Origin: Hippasteria phrygiana
Taxonomy: Eukaryota; Echinodermata; Asteroidea; Valvatida; Goniasteridae
NCBI GenBank assembly: GCA_037893225.1
Contig: JAZGUH010000184.1
Span: 1,426,001 to 1,490,000 of the forward strand
Length of the DNA stretch: 64,000 nucleotides
Reading direction: 5' to 3'
The position numbers and the translations under genes were made by a program. Shown piece after piece: positions 20,236 through 30,810 of the stretch; the stretch's first letter is position 1, and each line of letters starts with the position of its first letter. The notes under the pieces are model-generated. The model was not told the DNA's origin, did no database searches, and saw only the letters and a program-made list of their open reading frames with translations.

Positions 20236-22085
20236 TTACAGAGTTCCAGAAGGTTCCTGTTCAGGCACCAGAGGCTGCCTTTCTGCCAATGTGCCTTGAC
20301 TGCCTTCATCTGGGCGTACTCCAGCTCGACTTCCTTGTGAAGGTCCTCCAGCTAGACTTCCTTGTGAAGGTCCTCCAGCTAGACTTCCTTGTGAAGGTCC
20401 TCCAGCTCCACGTTCTTGTGAAGGTCGTCCAGTAGTACTTCTTTGTGAAGGTTCTCTAGCTCCACTTCCTTGGGAAGTTCCTCCACCTCCACTTTCTTGG
20501 AAAGTTGCTCCATCTCCACTTTCTGGTGATACTCCTCCATCCCTATATGTACTTCCTGGTGAAGGTCTAATTGTACCCATTTTCATGTGCAGTAGGTTTT
20601 CCTTTATGGTACTTAAGAGACTAGCAGCTCCGTTTTGCTTAAGAAGGTCTTCATCCTGGGACAACATATTAGCGTTGTCAATAATAATCGTAATGTACTC
20701 CTTACACTCTACCACTTTGTCACTTCCCGGTAGCTTTAGTAAGTTTTGTAGGCATGCATGTATGCCAAGTAAGCGATCAACGGTTACTTGTTGCTCAAGA
20801 AGGTTTTCTATTCTTTTGTCATGTTCGTGGTATTTTTTCTGGGACATGTCGTTAATGTAAGATCCAATTTCCGAAATAATCCACTTACAATAAAGTCTGC
20901 GCCCGTCCCTTGCGGTCGCTATGGTATTTTCGTTAAGTTTTCTTAGCAGTTCCAGCAACTGCTCAGCTCCAATATTACCTTCCTCCGTAGTACACACAAG
21001 GTAGTAGATGATACGAATGGTGTGCAGCACATAAGCACCAAGAACGTTTTTGTCATGGGCACTGTCATCAGCTGAAGGTAGCTGATTCATTGGAAACTTA
21101 CACCTACCCCAAGCCTGATGGCTGATTTTGTCTGTCATATCCTTCAATTGGTCGAGGTTGAGGGAATTCTTGCTCAGATACAATTCCATAAACCTGAGTC
21201 TACCCAGTATCTCAGATACATGTAGAAACCGCTGCAACCCCAACTCTACAATTAGTTGAAATTCGCAATTAATATTCAAGAAGAGATGTTTCTTCACGTA
21301 AGGAAGAGCTTTTGCTATTTCTTCATGGTTTTCAAAATTTCCTTCAGGCACCAAGGGTTCACCCTTGAAGTATTCCACCACTGTTGAAACCGTTTTATAC
21401 TTTTTGTCTGAAGGAAATAGAAAGGCCACAGTATCTTCTCCCAATTCCCAGATAAGTGGGCCAAATTCGTCTTTGATGTTTTCGGGGCACTTTCCTTGCA
21501 GGAGTAACTTGATGCGCAAACTCTGGAAAAGTCGTATGACTACATCCAAAAGTTTATGAAGTATTACAAGCCCACTCTCTGATACTCGCAATTCATGTTT
21601 ATTCCTAAAGTGAGGATAATTGTCCGGGTGCAGCATGTACCGTACTACATCAAGCCCTGTGATTAAAAACTTACCGGACAACTTACAAATTACGATTTCT
21701 GTGTAATACTCTTTTATTTTCTTTATGCGTCTGAGAATGCCTTCATTTTCAAGTTTGGGGTAGTCACTGCTTATAATATCGGCAATTTTATCCCTCTCTT
21801 CTCGGTCTAGTTTCCACCATTTTTCACGCTCTTCTCGGTCCAGTTGCTGTTTCTTGTCAAGCTTTTCTTTCTCTCTCAGGTATATGTTAACCACGTATAG
21901 GGTTACAAGGGCAATGATAACCTGTATGATAGAGAATATGACATATACAGTGTCTCTATCACTCCAAGATGGTGAAGTTGTTAAAGACTGGTTACCAGGT
22001 AGACACTCGGCCTCTTCTATCTCAGTCATGTTGATGCTGCTGTTTGTGTAGCTTATACTGATGTTCCGCTGGAGTATCACACCTC
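20236..22085 (-). CDS. unrecognised single-pass membrane protein with a short-repeat tail (terminal exon)
   Basis: The open frame can be read from ATG at 22098, but TTGCTATTTGCAG|GAGG at 22086 is a good 3' splice site. I therefore take 22085 as the start of a last exon and expect upstream exon(s). A later Met in NMTEIEEAECLPG is another possible start. The product is about 610 residues. A short N-terminal segment is followed by one hydrophobic helix (VYVIFSIIQVIIALVTLYVV), then a highly charged coiled-coil-like stretch with two DREER-type units. A long helical region of unknown fold comes next. The tail is rich in G, S, P and Q, with repeats of GGPSQGSLA type. I recognise no domain. The regular codon use and lack of any transposon signature suggest a host gene. 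Topology (short outside, long cytoplasmic part) is inferred. Confidence 0.7.
20325..20480 (-). repeat. 27-bp coding minisatellite in the C-terminal tail
   Basis: In the 3' part of the membrane-protein exon, 27-bp units around CTCCAGCTAGACTTCCTTGTG and AAGGTC recur with the frame kept. They encode nine-residue repeats such as GGPSQGSLA. The two central units are identical, which suggests recent copy-number change, and the flanking units are diverged. Confidence 0.75.
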
Positions 22086-22130
22086 CTGCAAATAGCAAGA
22101 TTAAATGTTGACTATTATTGAAATTTATTC

Positions 22131-22352
22131 AAATCAACAAAATTAGCCGGCCTAACCTCTCAAACTTAGCAAGTTCTTTCTCAAATGCAAATGACAGTGG
22201 AACAAGAAACAAACACACCAGGCAGGGGACACACAAGCAAGTGGGGTGGGTCCTATAGACCTACTCGTTTGTTTCTTGTACCACTGTCATTTGTCTTTGA
22301 GAAAGGACTTGTTGTAAGTTCGAAACGTTAGGCCAGCTAATTTTGTTGATTT
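22131..22352. repeat. foldback element just upstream of the membrane-protein exon
   Basis: Arms of about 80 bp start AAATCAACAAAATTAG and end CTAATTTTGTTGATTT. Inside, GACAGTGGAACAAGAAACAA pairs with TTGTTTCTTGTACCACTGTC. It begins 45 bp from the inferred splice acceptor, so it lies in the intron if the splice call is right, or in the promoter if it is wrong. Confidence 0.8.
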
Positions 22353-22680
22353 GTATATATCAGGTCAATTCAGCCGGTCAGTTTGCAGCAGTCTAATTCA
22401 TTTTCATGAAATGTATTCAAGTTTAAGCAGTATAGATTAAATTACTTTAAGATATTTGAAACTATTTACAAGACATTTTGAATTATGTCAAGATATCTTG
22501 AAAGAATTGGCCACCTCGATTGTTTGGGTGTATGTTGAAGAAAATCCATTTTCAGAAATCTCTCAATCGCAGAAACAGCAACATTTCTGGAAATGACCAA
22601 GCAAGTGTTATTATTCATTTTCCCCATGAACTTGAACATTGATCAATATGCAATCCTACAAAATTCACACATCAGTGTTT
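22353..22680. other. no gene seen
   Basis: AT-rich sequence between the foldback element and the MITE that follows. Nothing is recognised. Confidence 0.4.
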
Positions 22681-22682
22681 TA

Positions 22683-23097
22683 AACGTAGTATACAACATT
22701 TACAAACATAAAAAAAAAAAAAAAAATACTGAATTGTTACAAAATACCTCACTAGACTGTAAGTACATGTAAATACAGCTCAAGCATCCTGTGAAATGAT
22801 GGCACCCGGTGTGCTGTAGTTTTCACAAAAAGTGGAAATTTGTATCGTTTTCCAACGATTGTTGGCCGACAATCGTTGGAAATAGTCTAGTTCACCGACC
22901 TGATAATTCCCTGACTCTATAAATTGCTCCGTTTTGGTCTCATAGTAGGATCAGGGAACCTACCAGAACAATTTTCTCTCTCTGTTTTTCCAGCATGCAC
23001 ACAAAACTTTAAACAGGTTAGTGTTACAGTATTTGGTAAATATAATACTAACCCAAAAATTCATCTATTTCTGAAAACTACAGTTGTATACTACCTT
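22683..23097 (+). repeat. AAGGTAGTGTAC-family MITE, copy 4, with both ends
   Basis: The left end AACGTAGTATAC and the right end GTATACTACCTT form an inverted repeat with one mismatch. The flanking bases are TTA on the left and TAA on the right. The interior carries the family blocks TCCTGTGAAATGATGGCACC, GGTGTGCTGTAG, the CCAACGATTGTTGG centre and TTTCTGAAAACTACAG. It ties the end sequences seen at 53146-53617 to the bodies of copies 1-3. Confidence 0.65.
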
Positions 23098-23583
23098 TAA
23101 CAGGTGTGGTATGAATACAAATATCTTGTAAATAGATATTGTGCTTTTTACTTAATGTAAACTAAATAATGAGTGACAGGCGGACCCGAGAATGAAAAGC
23201 AAGTGAATATCAGGCTACTAAAAAGCTTCCTTAGCAGCCATCCATTTTTGTCATCATTTTCACGAGCGTACAAAAAGGTTTGTTTTCTGAACCCCCTTCC
23301 CTTCCAACAGAGCGAGGAAAAAATATGATGATTTCTCTGTTCGGTCTTTCACGTGTTTTAATTAAGCACTTCTTAAAACATTGCATGGACTTTCTGGGAC
23401 ACCATGTACTTGTAGGATAATCAAGACTGCACAACAATCCCATAAAATGAACACATAAACACTTCCCAGTTGTACCAGTGGATTCATTTAAAAAACAGCA
23501 AGCAGGAAGTCGCGGGTTCGCATCCCGCCCGAGTAATCCTGTGATTTTTTCCACATAGGCTCTCGGAAAGGACTCAGTACACA
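23098..23583. other. no gene seen; tRNA-like relic just before the BEL element
   Basis: GTCGCGGGTTCGCATCCCGCCC at 23508-23529 is a B-box-like T-arm. The following CTCTCGGAAAGGACTCAG and GTGCTTTATA resemble the flank after the module at 10021-10102. No LTR-like sequence matching the BEL 3' flank was found here. Confidence 0.4.
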
Positions 23584-23700
23584 GTGCTTTATACACCAAA
23601 CGAGGGGAGGGGGCAAGCAGGGGGAGCTGAGCCATGTGAATCAAGGAAAAGAACCTTGACGGAAAAGGGAAGAGCCCACCATGTTGATTTTAAGAGAAAG

Positions 23701-26385
23701 ATGTACATGGCAAAGAGAACCGAGCTCACCAGACGGAGGAGGAGAATTCTGCAGATGAAGGGAGAGTCTTTCAACATAGCCACATGGAAGAAAGAATTTG
23801 GCCAGGCCCAGATAACTTGGGATGAACTGAATGAGATTTCAGAAGAATTGATACATCTGATAATTGATGATGATGAATCAACTATCATGTACAATCATCA
23901 CGATAAGGCCTGTATGGATTGGGACAACTTTGAGCGAGACGTGCGATCAGAAATCGAGCACATGCAACACCTAGAAGAGCTGCGAGCAGAAAATATGTCC
24001 GCCATTTCTGGAAGTTCCAGAAAATCCAGCAGAGCACCATGCAGTTCGCACAGAACCAAATCTAGTTCAACCAGATCTTCACGGGCTGAAAAGTTTTACC
24101 TTCAGAAAGAAGAGGCAGCGCTGAAAACAAAGTTGGCGTTTGCAGCAGAAGAGCGATGTCTGAAGCTACAAAGATTGGAGGAGGAAAGAAAGCGGTTGGA
24201 TGAGGAGAAGTTAGCTCAGATTACTCAGTTTGAGCAAGATGAAAAGTTGGAGCAGTTTCGTCTGAAGAAGGAATTAGCAGAGAAGCAAGCCCAACTTGGC
24301 ATCTTCCTTGACTTTGAGACAGAGAATGAGGACTATGGCTTGACAGAGCATGCCTTATCAGCCGTCCCAACCGAAGATAAGGCAAAAGACTTCAAGAAGT
24401 TTTTTGAATCCCATGAGTTCTCATCTCCCGTTTCCCCTGTAATTCTCCATCAGAGTCCAACGGCTGCTGCGTCTTTGCCGAGGGAAGTTCCTCTCGTGTT
24501 AGAACCACAGTCAGTGCCAAAGTTCACGTTACAAGGACTTGCACCAGCCGAGAGCCATCACGACGACAGAGTACAAAGTGTACTAAACCCAAATGCCGAC
24601 AACTTCAATGTGGACGGTGTCCCATCGAGCAACCCCCCTCACCAGCATACCGAGACAATCCCAGAAATTGACCAAAAACCGCAGAGTGGATGGGAACAAG
24701 TTGCATTTTCTCTTGAAAAATGCTTCAAGCTAATGGCTGGAGAGAACAAGGAACAGAATGACATCAACCGCAAGCTTGCAGTGTCGAGCCAACTGCCCAA
24801 GATTACGATACCTGTGTTTACCGGTGATCCTCTTCAATATCCACTGTGGCAAAACTCATTCAATTCGCTCATCGATCAGAAAAACCTAGATGTCAACACA
24901 AAGATGAACTATCTAAACCAGTATGTTGCAGGGAAACCAAAGCAGGTCGTCGAGCACTACCTACTCATTGGCACGGACGACGCCTATCAGAAAGCTAGAG
25001 ATCTGCTAGCAGAAAGATATGGCAACAGTAGTGTTGTAAGCTCAGCATTTACTAGCAAGCTGGAGACATGGCCCAAGATACCCCCTAGAGATGCAGCAGC
25101 ACTGAGATATTTTTCTGACTTTCTCAACAAGATCGTGGCAGCCAGAAGGACAGTCCCGAGCCTGGGTATTTTGGACTTTGCCAAAGAAAATGTTCGACTG
25201 GTGGAGAAGCTTCCATATTACCTAGACTCCAAGTGGAGGGACACCATTGAACGATGGAGATCATCCCACGATGAAGGAAGTTTCCCCCCTTTCGCAGAGT
25301 TTGCGGATTACGTCGAGAGAGCTGCAAAAAAGGCCAACATGCCTGAGCTAGAAAATCTGGCTAGAAACAGGGAGAACCCTAGATCGAGTGGTCCAAGCAC
25401 TAGCGGTACTCAGTCAAAATCAAGTAAGCCTTCCAGTGCGAGAGCATTCACCACCTCAAGTAAGCAGAATGAAGATCGTTCAAACCCGGTGCAGAAGTCT
25501 GCGGACCAAAGTTTGTGCCCGTTCTGTAAAAAACATCACCATCTTGATGAGTGTGAAGTATTCACGAAGAAGCCCTACAGCGATCGCAAAGATTTCTTCT
25601 TCAAAAGACGGCTATGCATGGGCTGTGGAATAAGTAGCCAGCATCAAGTAAAGGAGTGCAACGACAAGAAAACTTGCACAAAATGTTCTGGTGCACATTT
25701 GACATGTCTTCATCGCAACAAACCCAAAGAAGCGATGGCAAACTGCACAACTGTATGTTCAGTACAAGACCAAGACGGCCGTGATCACTCTATGATCGTA
25801 CCAGTATGGGTGAGACACGAGAGTGACCCCAACAACATGTCTTTAGAGTACGCCATTTTGGATGACCAATCGAACGTGGGTTTTCTATCCAACCAGCTCT
25901 GTGAGCGTCTCCATCTAAGTGGAACTGAAACTGATTTGCTGCTCACCACGATGCAGGAAAAGAACGCTCATGTGAGAAGTAAGAAAATTGTAGGCCTTCA
26001 AGTGATGGACTTCAATAAAGAGCACATCATCAATCTTCCTGCGTGCTTCACACGTGACACTGTTCCAGCCAATAAATCGCAGATCCCAAAACCAGATGTA
26101 GCCAAGCAGTGGAAACATCTTGAGCCTATTGCAAGTCAGCTCATGCCGTATGATAGGAAGCTGGAAATTTCTGTGCTCATTGGCAATAATTGCCCTAGAG
26201 CCGTTCGTCCGAGAGAAATCATCGCTGGTGGTGAAGACGACCCCTATGGGCAGAGATCCCTTTTGGGGTGGGGCATCATAGGGAATGTGTGTCAGTCGAG
26301 AAAGTTCTTCGTGCACTGGAGTCTGACTTCAAAGAGAAAAGTCCCCACACTCAGCCATACTCAGTTGAAGATGAAACCTTCATGA
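23701..26385 (+). CDS. BEL/Pao gag and protease
   Basis: The frame is open from 23584, and I choose ATG 23701 as start because upstream residues look like leader sequence. The N-terminal part is charged with a long coiled coil (EERCLKLQRLEEERKRLDEE). A capsid-like region of DUF1759 type follows, from about LPKITIPVFTGDPLQYPLW to LPYYLDSKW. Next is a Cys/His block with CPFCKKHHHLDEC, CMGCGISSQHQVKEC and CTKCSGAHLTCLH, which are BEL-type zinc knuckles. The protease has the family's ILDDQSN active-site form and later LIGNNCP and GWGIIGN. The frame then ends in unrelated residues. Homologous elements normally continue in one frame into reverse transcriptase, so a small deletion or frameshift near 26290 is likely. 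Confidence 0.9.
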   Translation: MYMAKRTELTRRRRRILQMKGESFNIATWKKEFGQAQITWDELNEISEELIHLIIDDDESTIMYNHHDKACMDWDNFERDVRSEIEHMQHLEELRAENMSAISGSSRKSSRAPCSSHRTKSSSTRSSRAEKFYLQKEEAALKTKLAFAAEERCLKLQRLEEERKRLDEEKLAQITQFEQDEKLEQFRLKKELAEKQAQLGIFLDFETENEDYGLTEHALSAVPTEDKAKDFKKFFESHEFSSPVSPVILHQSPTAAASLPREVPLVLEPQSVPKFTLQGLAPAESHHDDRVQSVLNPNADNFNVDGVPSSNPPHQHTETIPEIDQKPQSGWEQVAFSLEKCFKLMAGENKEQNDINRKLAVSSQLPKITIPVFTGDPLQYPLWQNSFNSLIDQKNLDVNTKMNYLNQYVAGKPKQVVEHYLLIGTDDAYQKARDLLAERYGNSSVVSSAFTSKLETWPKIPPRDAAALRYFSDFLNKIVAARRTVPSLGILDFAKENVRLVEKLPYYLDSKWRDTIERWRSSHDEGSFPPFAEFADYVERAAKKANMPELENLARNRENPRSSGPSTSGTQSKSSKPSSARAFTTSSKQNEDRSNPVQKSADQSLCPFCKKHHHLDECEVFTKKPYSDRKDFFFKRRLCMGCGISSQHQVKECNDKKTCTKCSGAHLTCLHRNKPKEAMANCTTVCSVQDQDGRDHSMIVPVWVRHESDPNNMSLEYAILDDQSNVGFLSNQLCERLHLSGTETDLLLTTMQEKNAHVRSKKIVGLQVMDFNKEHIINLPACFTRDTVPANKSQIPKPDVAKQWKHLEPIASQLMPYDRKLEISVLIGNNCPRAVRPREIIAGGEDDPYGQRSLLGWGIIGNVCQSRKFFVHWSLTSKRKVPTLSHTQLKMKPS

Positions 26386-29300
26386 ACATCCTCGAGAATG
26401 GGATAAGAAGGAGACAAGATGGCCATTACGAGATGCCTCTTCCTTTGAAGTCAGAAAACATATCACTCCCCTACAACCGTAAGCTAGCAGAGAAGCGGTG
26501 GCTCCAACTAACAGCAAGATTTAGGAAAAAACCAAAGTTCTCCAGCGATTACAGAGAGTTCATGAAAGATGTCATCAGTCAGTGTGCAGAAAAGGTTCCT
26601 AGCAACCGCTTGGAAGTCCAAGATGGAAAAGTAAACTTCATACCTCACACTGGGGTATATCACCCAAAGAAACCGGATAAGATCCGCGTGGTGTTCGACT
26701 GTTCAGCTAGATATGCAGGAGTCTCCCTCAATGACTACTTGCTGCAAGGACCAGATTTGATGAACGCCCTTCTGGGTGTTCTGTGCAGATTTCGACAGGA
26801 ACAGGTGGCCTTTATGGTGGATATAAAGAGTATGTTCCACCAGTTCTTTGTCGAGGAGAAGTATCGTGATCTGCTTCGTTTCCTATGGTGGGAAGACGGT
26901 GATCCCGACAAGGAAGTCATCGAATACAGGATGAAAGTACATCTCTTTGGTGCAGGTAGTTCACCTGGATGTGCCAACTTTGGGCTCAAGAGAGCTGCTG
27001 ATGATGGAGAAGAGAAGTTTGGAACGCAAGCTGCCAACTTCATCCGTCAAGATTTCTATGTTGACGACGGTCTTCAGTCGGTTTCAACAGTTCCAGAAGC
27101 AGTCTCCTTAATCAATGCTAGCAAAGCAATATGTGCCAGTGCAGGTCTGAAGCTTCATCGCGTCATGTCAAACAGAAGAGAAGTCTTGGAGTCAGTTCCA
27201 GAAGACGAGAGAGCCAAAGGTCTGAAGGATCTTGACTTGACAGTTGACCCTCTACCGGTTGAGCGTGTTCTTGGTGTAATGTGGTGTGTCCACAACGACA
27301 CCTTTGGTTTCCGGATTGAGCTGCAAGATCGCCCTCTTACAAGACGTGGAATCCTGTCCACTGTAAGTTCGATCTACGATCCCAATGGCTTCGTTGCCCC
27401 TGTGACCCTGAATGGAAAGCAAATTCTCCAACAGATGTGTAAAGACAACCTAGATTGGGACAGCCCAATTCCCGACAACCTACGCCCTGTGTGGGAGAAG
27501 TGGCGTGCAGATATCCACCTTTTAGAGAAGCTGAAGATCCAGCGATGTTTCAAGCCAGGAAACTTTGGTCAAGTAAAGACCATTGAGCTTCATCATTTCT
27601 CTGATGCCAGCGAGTATGGTTATGGACAGTGTTCATACCTGAGGCAAGTGAACGAGAAGGACCAGGCACACAATGCGTTCGTCATTGGCAAGGCGAGAGT
27701 CACGCCCCTAAAGCAAGTGACGATCCCACGACTAGAGTTGACCGCAGCGACTATATCAGCAAGGATGAGCGAATTCTTGCGTGCCGAGCTCTCATACCAG
27801 AACATCAAAGAATACTTCTGGACAGATAGCAAGATTGTTCTTGGGTACGTGAAGAACGAGGCCAAGAGATTCCACGTGTATGTTGCCAATAGAGTACAGC
27901 AGATCCGGGAGACAACGAATCCAGCTTCTTGGCAGTACGTAGAGACCAGTGTCAATCCTGCTGATGAAGCTTCCCGAGGTTTATCGGCCACGCAGCTGGT
28001 AGAGAATTGTAGCTGGTTGACAGGTCCCGACTTCCTCTGGAAAGATGGTCCCTTTCAATCTAAAGAACCAGCAGAGTCCCTCGAGTTGGATAGTTCTGAC
28101 CCGAATGTAAGAAGTACGACAGTCCTTGCAACCACAGCAGTGCATACAGACGCCAGACAGCTTCCAGGATACCTTGAGACATCCCGACTTCATCACTTCT
28201 CGAGTTGGCACCGAGCACGTAAAGCGGTTGCTCTCTGTCTACTTCTCCGGACCAGGCTCAACACCAGAGAAGTGAAGCGGAACAAGGACGGAAATAAACC
28301 TCCGGTAGCAATACAAATATCCGTCGATGAGCTGCAGGCATCAGAGAAGTCTATCATCAGAGGCTTGCAGTATGAGCATTTTGACAAGGAACTGCAAGCC
28401 CTGCAGGAACTGAACGTGACCGGAGAAATCATTGATCGAAAGACGACTAGAGCAAGAAATGTCCGACTCAAGAAAACCAGTTCTCTATACCGGCTGGATC
28501 CTTATCTTGACGATGAAGGTATTATTCGCGTGGGCGGCTGTATAGATAGAGCAAATCTCCCAAGGGATGTCAAGCATCCAATTATCTTACCAAGAAAGAG
28601 TCATGTGACAGAGTTGCTGGTAAGACACTTCCATCAGAAAGTCAACCACATGGGACGAGGGATGACCCACAACGAGATAAGGCAGAGAGGTTACTGGGTG
28701 ATTGGAGGTTCTTCGGCAGTATCTAACCTCATAGCGACGTGTGTTACATGCAGGAGACTAAGAGGCGTCCTGCAAAAGCAAAAGATGGCCGAGCTACCCA
28801 AAGACAGGCTATGGCCAACACCCCCCTTTTCCTACTGTGCCGTCGACTATTTTGGGCCTTTCTATATCAAGGAAAGAAGGAGCCAAGTCAAGCGCTGGGG
28901 AGTCCTGTTCACATGTATGGCCTCTCGCAGTGTTCATTTGGAGTCTGCCAATTCACTGACGTCCAGTTCGTTCATCAATGCCCTCAGTAGATTCCAGAGT
29001 CGTCGTGGTCCTATCCGTCAAATGCGCTCTGACCAAGGTACAACGTTTGTTGGAGCCAGGAACGAACTGAAGGAGGCTTTGGGAGACATGGATCAAGATC
29101 GAGTACAAGAATACTTGCTAGAGAACAACTGCGAGTGGATTCCGTTCAAGATGAACGTTCCGCACTCCAGTCACATGGGTGGTGTGTGGGAGAGACAGAT
29201 TGGTACTGTTCGAAGTGCACTTGAAACCCTTCTCACCAAGTCTGGAAATCAGCTGGACGACGAAGCCTTTAGAACCTTCCTGACCGAAGTAGAGTGCATC

Positions 29301-29828
29301 ATCAACTCGAGGCCGCTCACTGTAGAAGGTCTGTCTTCCCCAGAGGGTCCTGAGCCCCTGACACCTAATCACCTGTTGACGATGAAGCCCAAAGTTGTGC
29401 TTCCCCCACCTGGAAAATTCCAGCAAGTAGACATGTATTCTCGCAGTTGGTGGAGACGAGTTCAGTATCTTGCCAATGAGTTCTGGCTTAGGTGGAGGAA
29501 AGAATTTCTCCATCACCTTCAGTCACGACAGAAGTGGGTGCATCCAGAGAGGAACTTCATGGTCGGTGATGTTGTCATTTCCAAGGAGAAGGAGGAGACT
29601 CGTAACCAGTGGCCTCTAGCTCGTGTTGTGGAAACGTTTCCTAGTGATGATGGGCATGTGCGCAAGGTCAAGATCTTGATGGCAGATGGCGCACTGGACA
29701 ACCTGGGCAGACGACAACACTCTCCCAGCCTCCTGGACCGGCCAGTCCACAAGCTTGTTCTCCTTCTATCAGCCGAGGATGCCAAGAGACAAAGGTCAGT
29801 GATCCAATCTAATAGCCAGGAGACCTGA
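26268..29828 (+). CDS. BEL/Pao reverse transcriptase, RNase H and integrase
   Basis: This frame overlaps the previous one by 118 bp in another phase; real sequence of the family resumes at about VLRALESDF. The reverse transcriptase shows FMVDIKSMFHQFF and the catalytic FYVDDG box (27057-27068). The RNase H region shows HHFSDASEYGYG and WTDSKIVLGYV. The integrase has the zinc-binding H...H and CVTC pattern (HFHQKVNH, CVTCRRLRG). Its catalytic core includes YCAVDYFGPF, MRSDQGTTF and HMGGVWERQIG, giving D, D and E. The C-terminal part contains GDVVISKEKEETRNQWPLARV, a usual tail for these integrases. All catalytic residues I can check are present, so this half may still be functional apart from needing the upstream frame. 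Confidence 0.92.
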   Translation: MGHHRECVSVEKVLRALESDFKEKSPHTQPYSVEDETFMNILENGIRRRQDGHYEMPLPLKSENISLPYNRKLAEKRWLQLTARFRKKPKFSSDYREFMKDVISQCAEKVPSNRLEVQDGKVNFIPHTGVYHPKKPDKIRVVFDCSARYAGVSLNDYLLQGPDLMNALLGVLCRFRQEQVAFMVDIKSMFHQFFVEEKYRDLLRFLWWEDGDPDKEVIEYRMKVHLFGAGSSPGCANFGLKRAADDGEEKFGTQAANFIRQDFYVDDGLQSVSTVPEAVSLINASKAICASAGLKLHRVMSNRREVLESVPEDERAKGLKDLDLTVDPLPVERVLGVMWCVHNDTFGFRIELQDRPLTRRGILSTVSSIYDPNGFVAPVTLNGKQILQQMCKDNLDWDSPIPDNLRPVWEKWRADIHLLEKLKIQRCFKPGNFGQVKTIELHHFSDASEYGYGQCSYLRQVNEKDQAHNAFVIGKARVTPLKQVTIPRLELTAATISARMSEFLRAELSYQNIKEYFWTDSKIVLGYVKNEAKRFHVYVANRVQQIRETTNPASWQYVETSVNPADEASRGLSATQLVENCSWLTGPDFLWKDGPFQSKEPAESLELDSSDPNVRSTTVLATTAVHTDARQLPGYLETSRLHHFSSWHRARKAVALCLLLRTRLNTREVKRNKDGNKPPVAIQISVDELQASEKSIIRGLQYEHFDKELQALQELNVTGEIIDRKTTRARNVRLKKTSSLYRLDPYLDDEGIIRVGGCIDRANLPRDVKHPIILPRKSHVTELLVRHFHQKVNHMGRGMTHNEIRQRGYWVIGGSSAVSNLIATCVTCRRLRGVLQKQKMAELPKDRLWPTPPFSYCAVDYFGPFYIKERRSQVKRWGVLFTCMASRSVHLESANSLTSSSFINALSRFQSRRGPIRQMRSDQGTTFVGARNELKEALGDMDQDRVQEYLLENNCEWIPFKMNVPHSSHMGGVWERQIGTVRSALETLLTKSGNQLDDEAFRTFLTEVECIINSRPLTVEGLSSPEGPEPLTPNHLLTMKPKVVLPPPGKFQQVDMYSRSWWRRVQYLANEFWLRWRKEFLHHLQSRQKWVHPERNFMVGDVVISKEKEETRNQWPLARVVETFPSDDGHVRKVKILMADGALDNLGRRQHSPSLLDRPVHKLVLLLSAEDAKRQRSVIQSNSQET

Positions 29829-30810
29829 GAATTCCCCGACAAGGAGCCAAACACTGACGAGGGACTCAACGGAGCAGATGCACTGCAGAGACGATGAATG
29901 AACATTTTGATAATATGAACACTTATTTTACTTGTCTTAATTTGTTTAGTTTTTGTATAACTGCAGGCAGCAGTTAGGAGAGCCATGTCACTGCAGCAGT
30001 GCGTACAGTGAAGTCATTTGGAGGTAGATTATCTTCTTCCTTTTTTACCACATTTAATACATAAAATGTAGGTTTGTACTTTCCATAGTTTATGAAATAA
30101 GTAGTTCTTTTGATATAATTTAGTTCAAGAGGATAAGTATGAATTCAATCATACTTAGTGGAAGAGCCTGTTTAAGTGTTTTAGTATATTAACCTCCTTC
30201 CCAGAACAGGTGACCTTGTCTGTGTGTACATGTACTCACAGTGCAGCACCACTGGGTACAGTGTTGCTATACATGTGCAGGCAGCCATCTTTACTTATGT
30301 GAATCACTACAGTAATAATGTGATCTTACTCAGTACAGTTTATAGAAACCTCTCGAAGTTTGCGAGTTTATTCACCCCTTATTGGACATCAAAAGACCCC
30401 AATTTGGTAAGCCTTGTTTTCCTTATTCAATACAGCTATATTCATCAGTCATCGGATGGAGAAATTAATAGTTTTTAGATGACTTTTACAGTGACTTTTA
30501 CAGCCGAAATGAGCGACTAGATTTTAGCATGTTTTAATAGTTTTTATTCATTGTTACAACTTTATGATACGTATATCTTATGAGTGTTTCTTGTTTTTAC
30601 ATTAAATTCCAGATTGTTATCTCGACTACTATACTCAACAACTGGACGAATTGACAAGTCGACTCTGCGTCCTATTTTGTTGTGCTTGGTTGGTGTATTT
30701 AGTTGTGAATACCAGTCTTTTGGGCCCTTCGGGTACTTGTCTCATAAGTTTGAGGCACTTTGTTAGAGTGAAACTCCTCAGGGCACACGTGAGCCCCGAG
30801 GCAGGCACAG
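29829..30810. other. BEL 3' flank and junction with the gypsy LTR
   Basis: No gene. It holds the BEL 3' untranslated region, the candidate BEL LTR (29986-30631) and about 180 bp (30632-30810) of unassigned sequence. The last segment directly precedes the first base shared with the gypsy 3' LTR (GTGAGTGAACACCGC at 30811) but does not match the U3 part of that LTR. Confidence 0.5.

Larger units (their letters stand above)
23590..30631 (+). mobile_element. BEL/Pao LTR retrotransposon without a visible 5' LTR
   Basis: Two long overlapping frames encode the full BEL/Pao set in order: gag with zinc knuckles, aspartic protease, reverse transcriptase, RNase H and integrase. Downstream, a candidate 3' LTR could run from TGTCACTGCAGCAGTGCG (29986) to TATACTCAACA (30631), with an ATTAAA signal at 30601. 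This is inference, because no second LTR is present for comparison. The sequence upstream of gag contains neither a matching repeat nor an obvious primer-binding site. The element is therefore 5'-truncated or its left end was replaced. Only one frameshift disrupts about 6.2 kb of coding sequence, so the insertion is not old. Confidence 0.85.
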
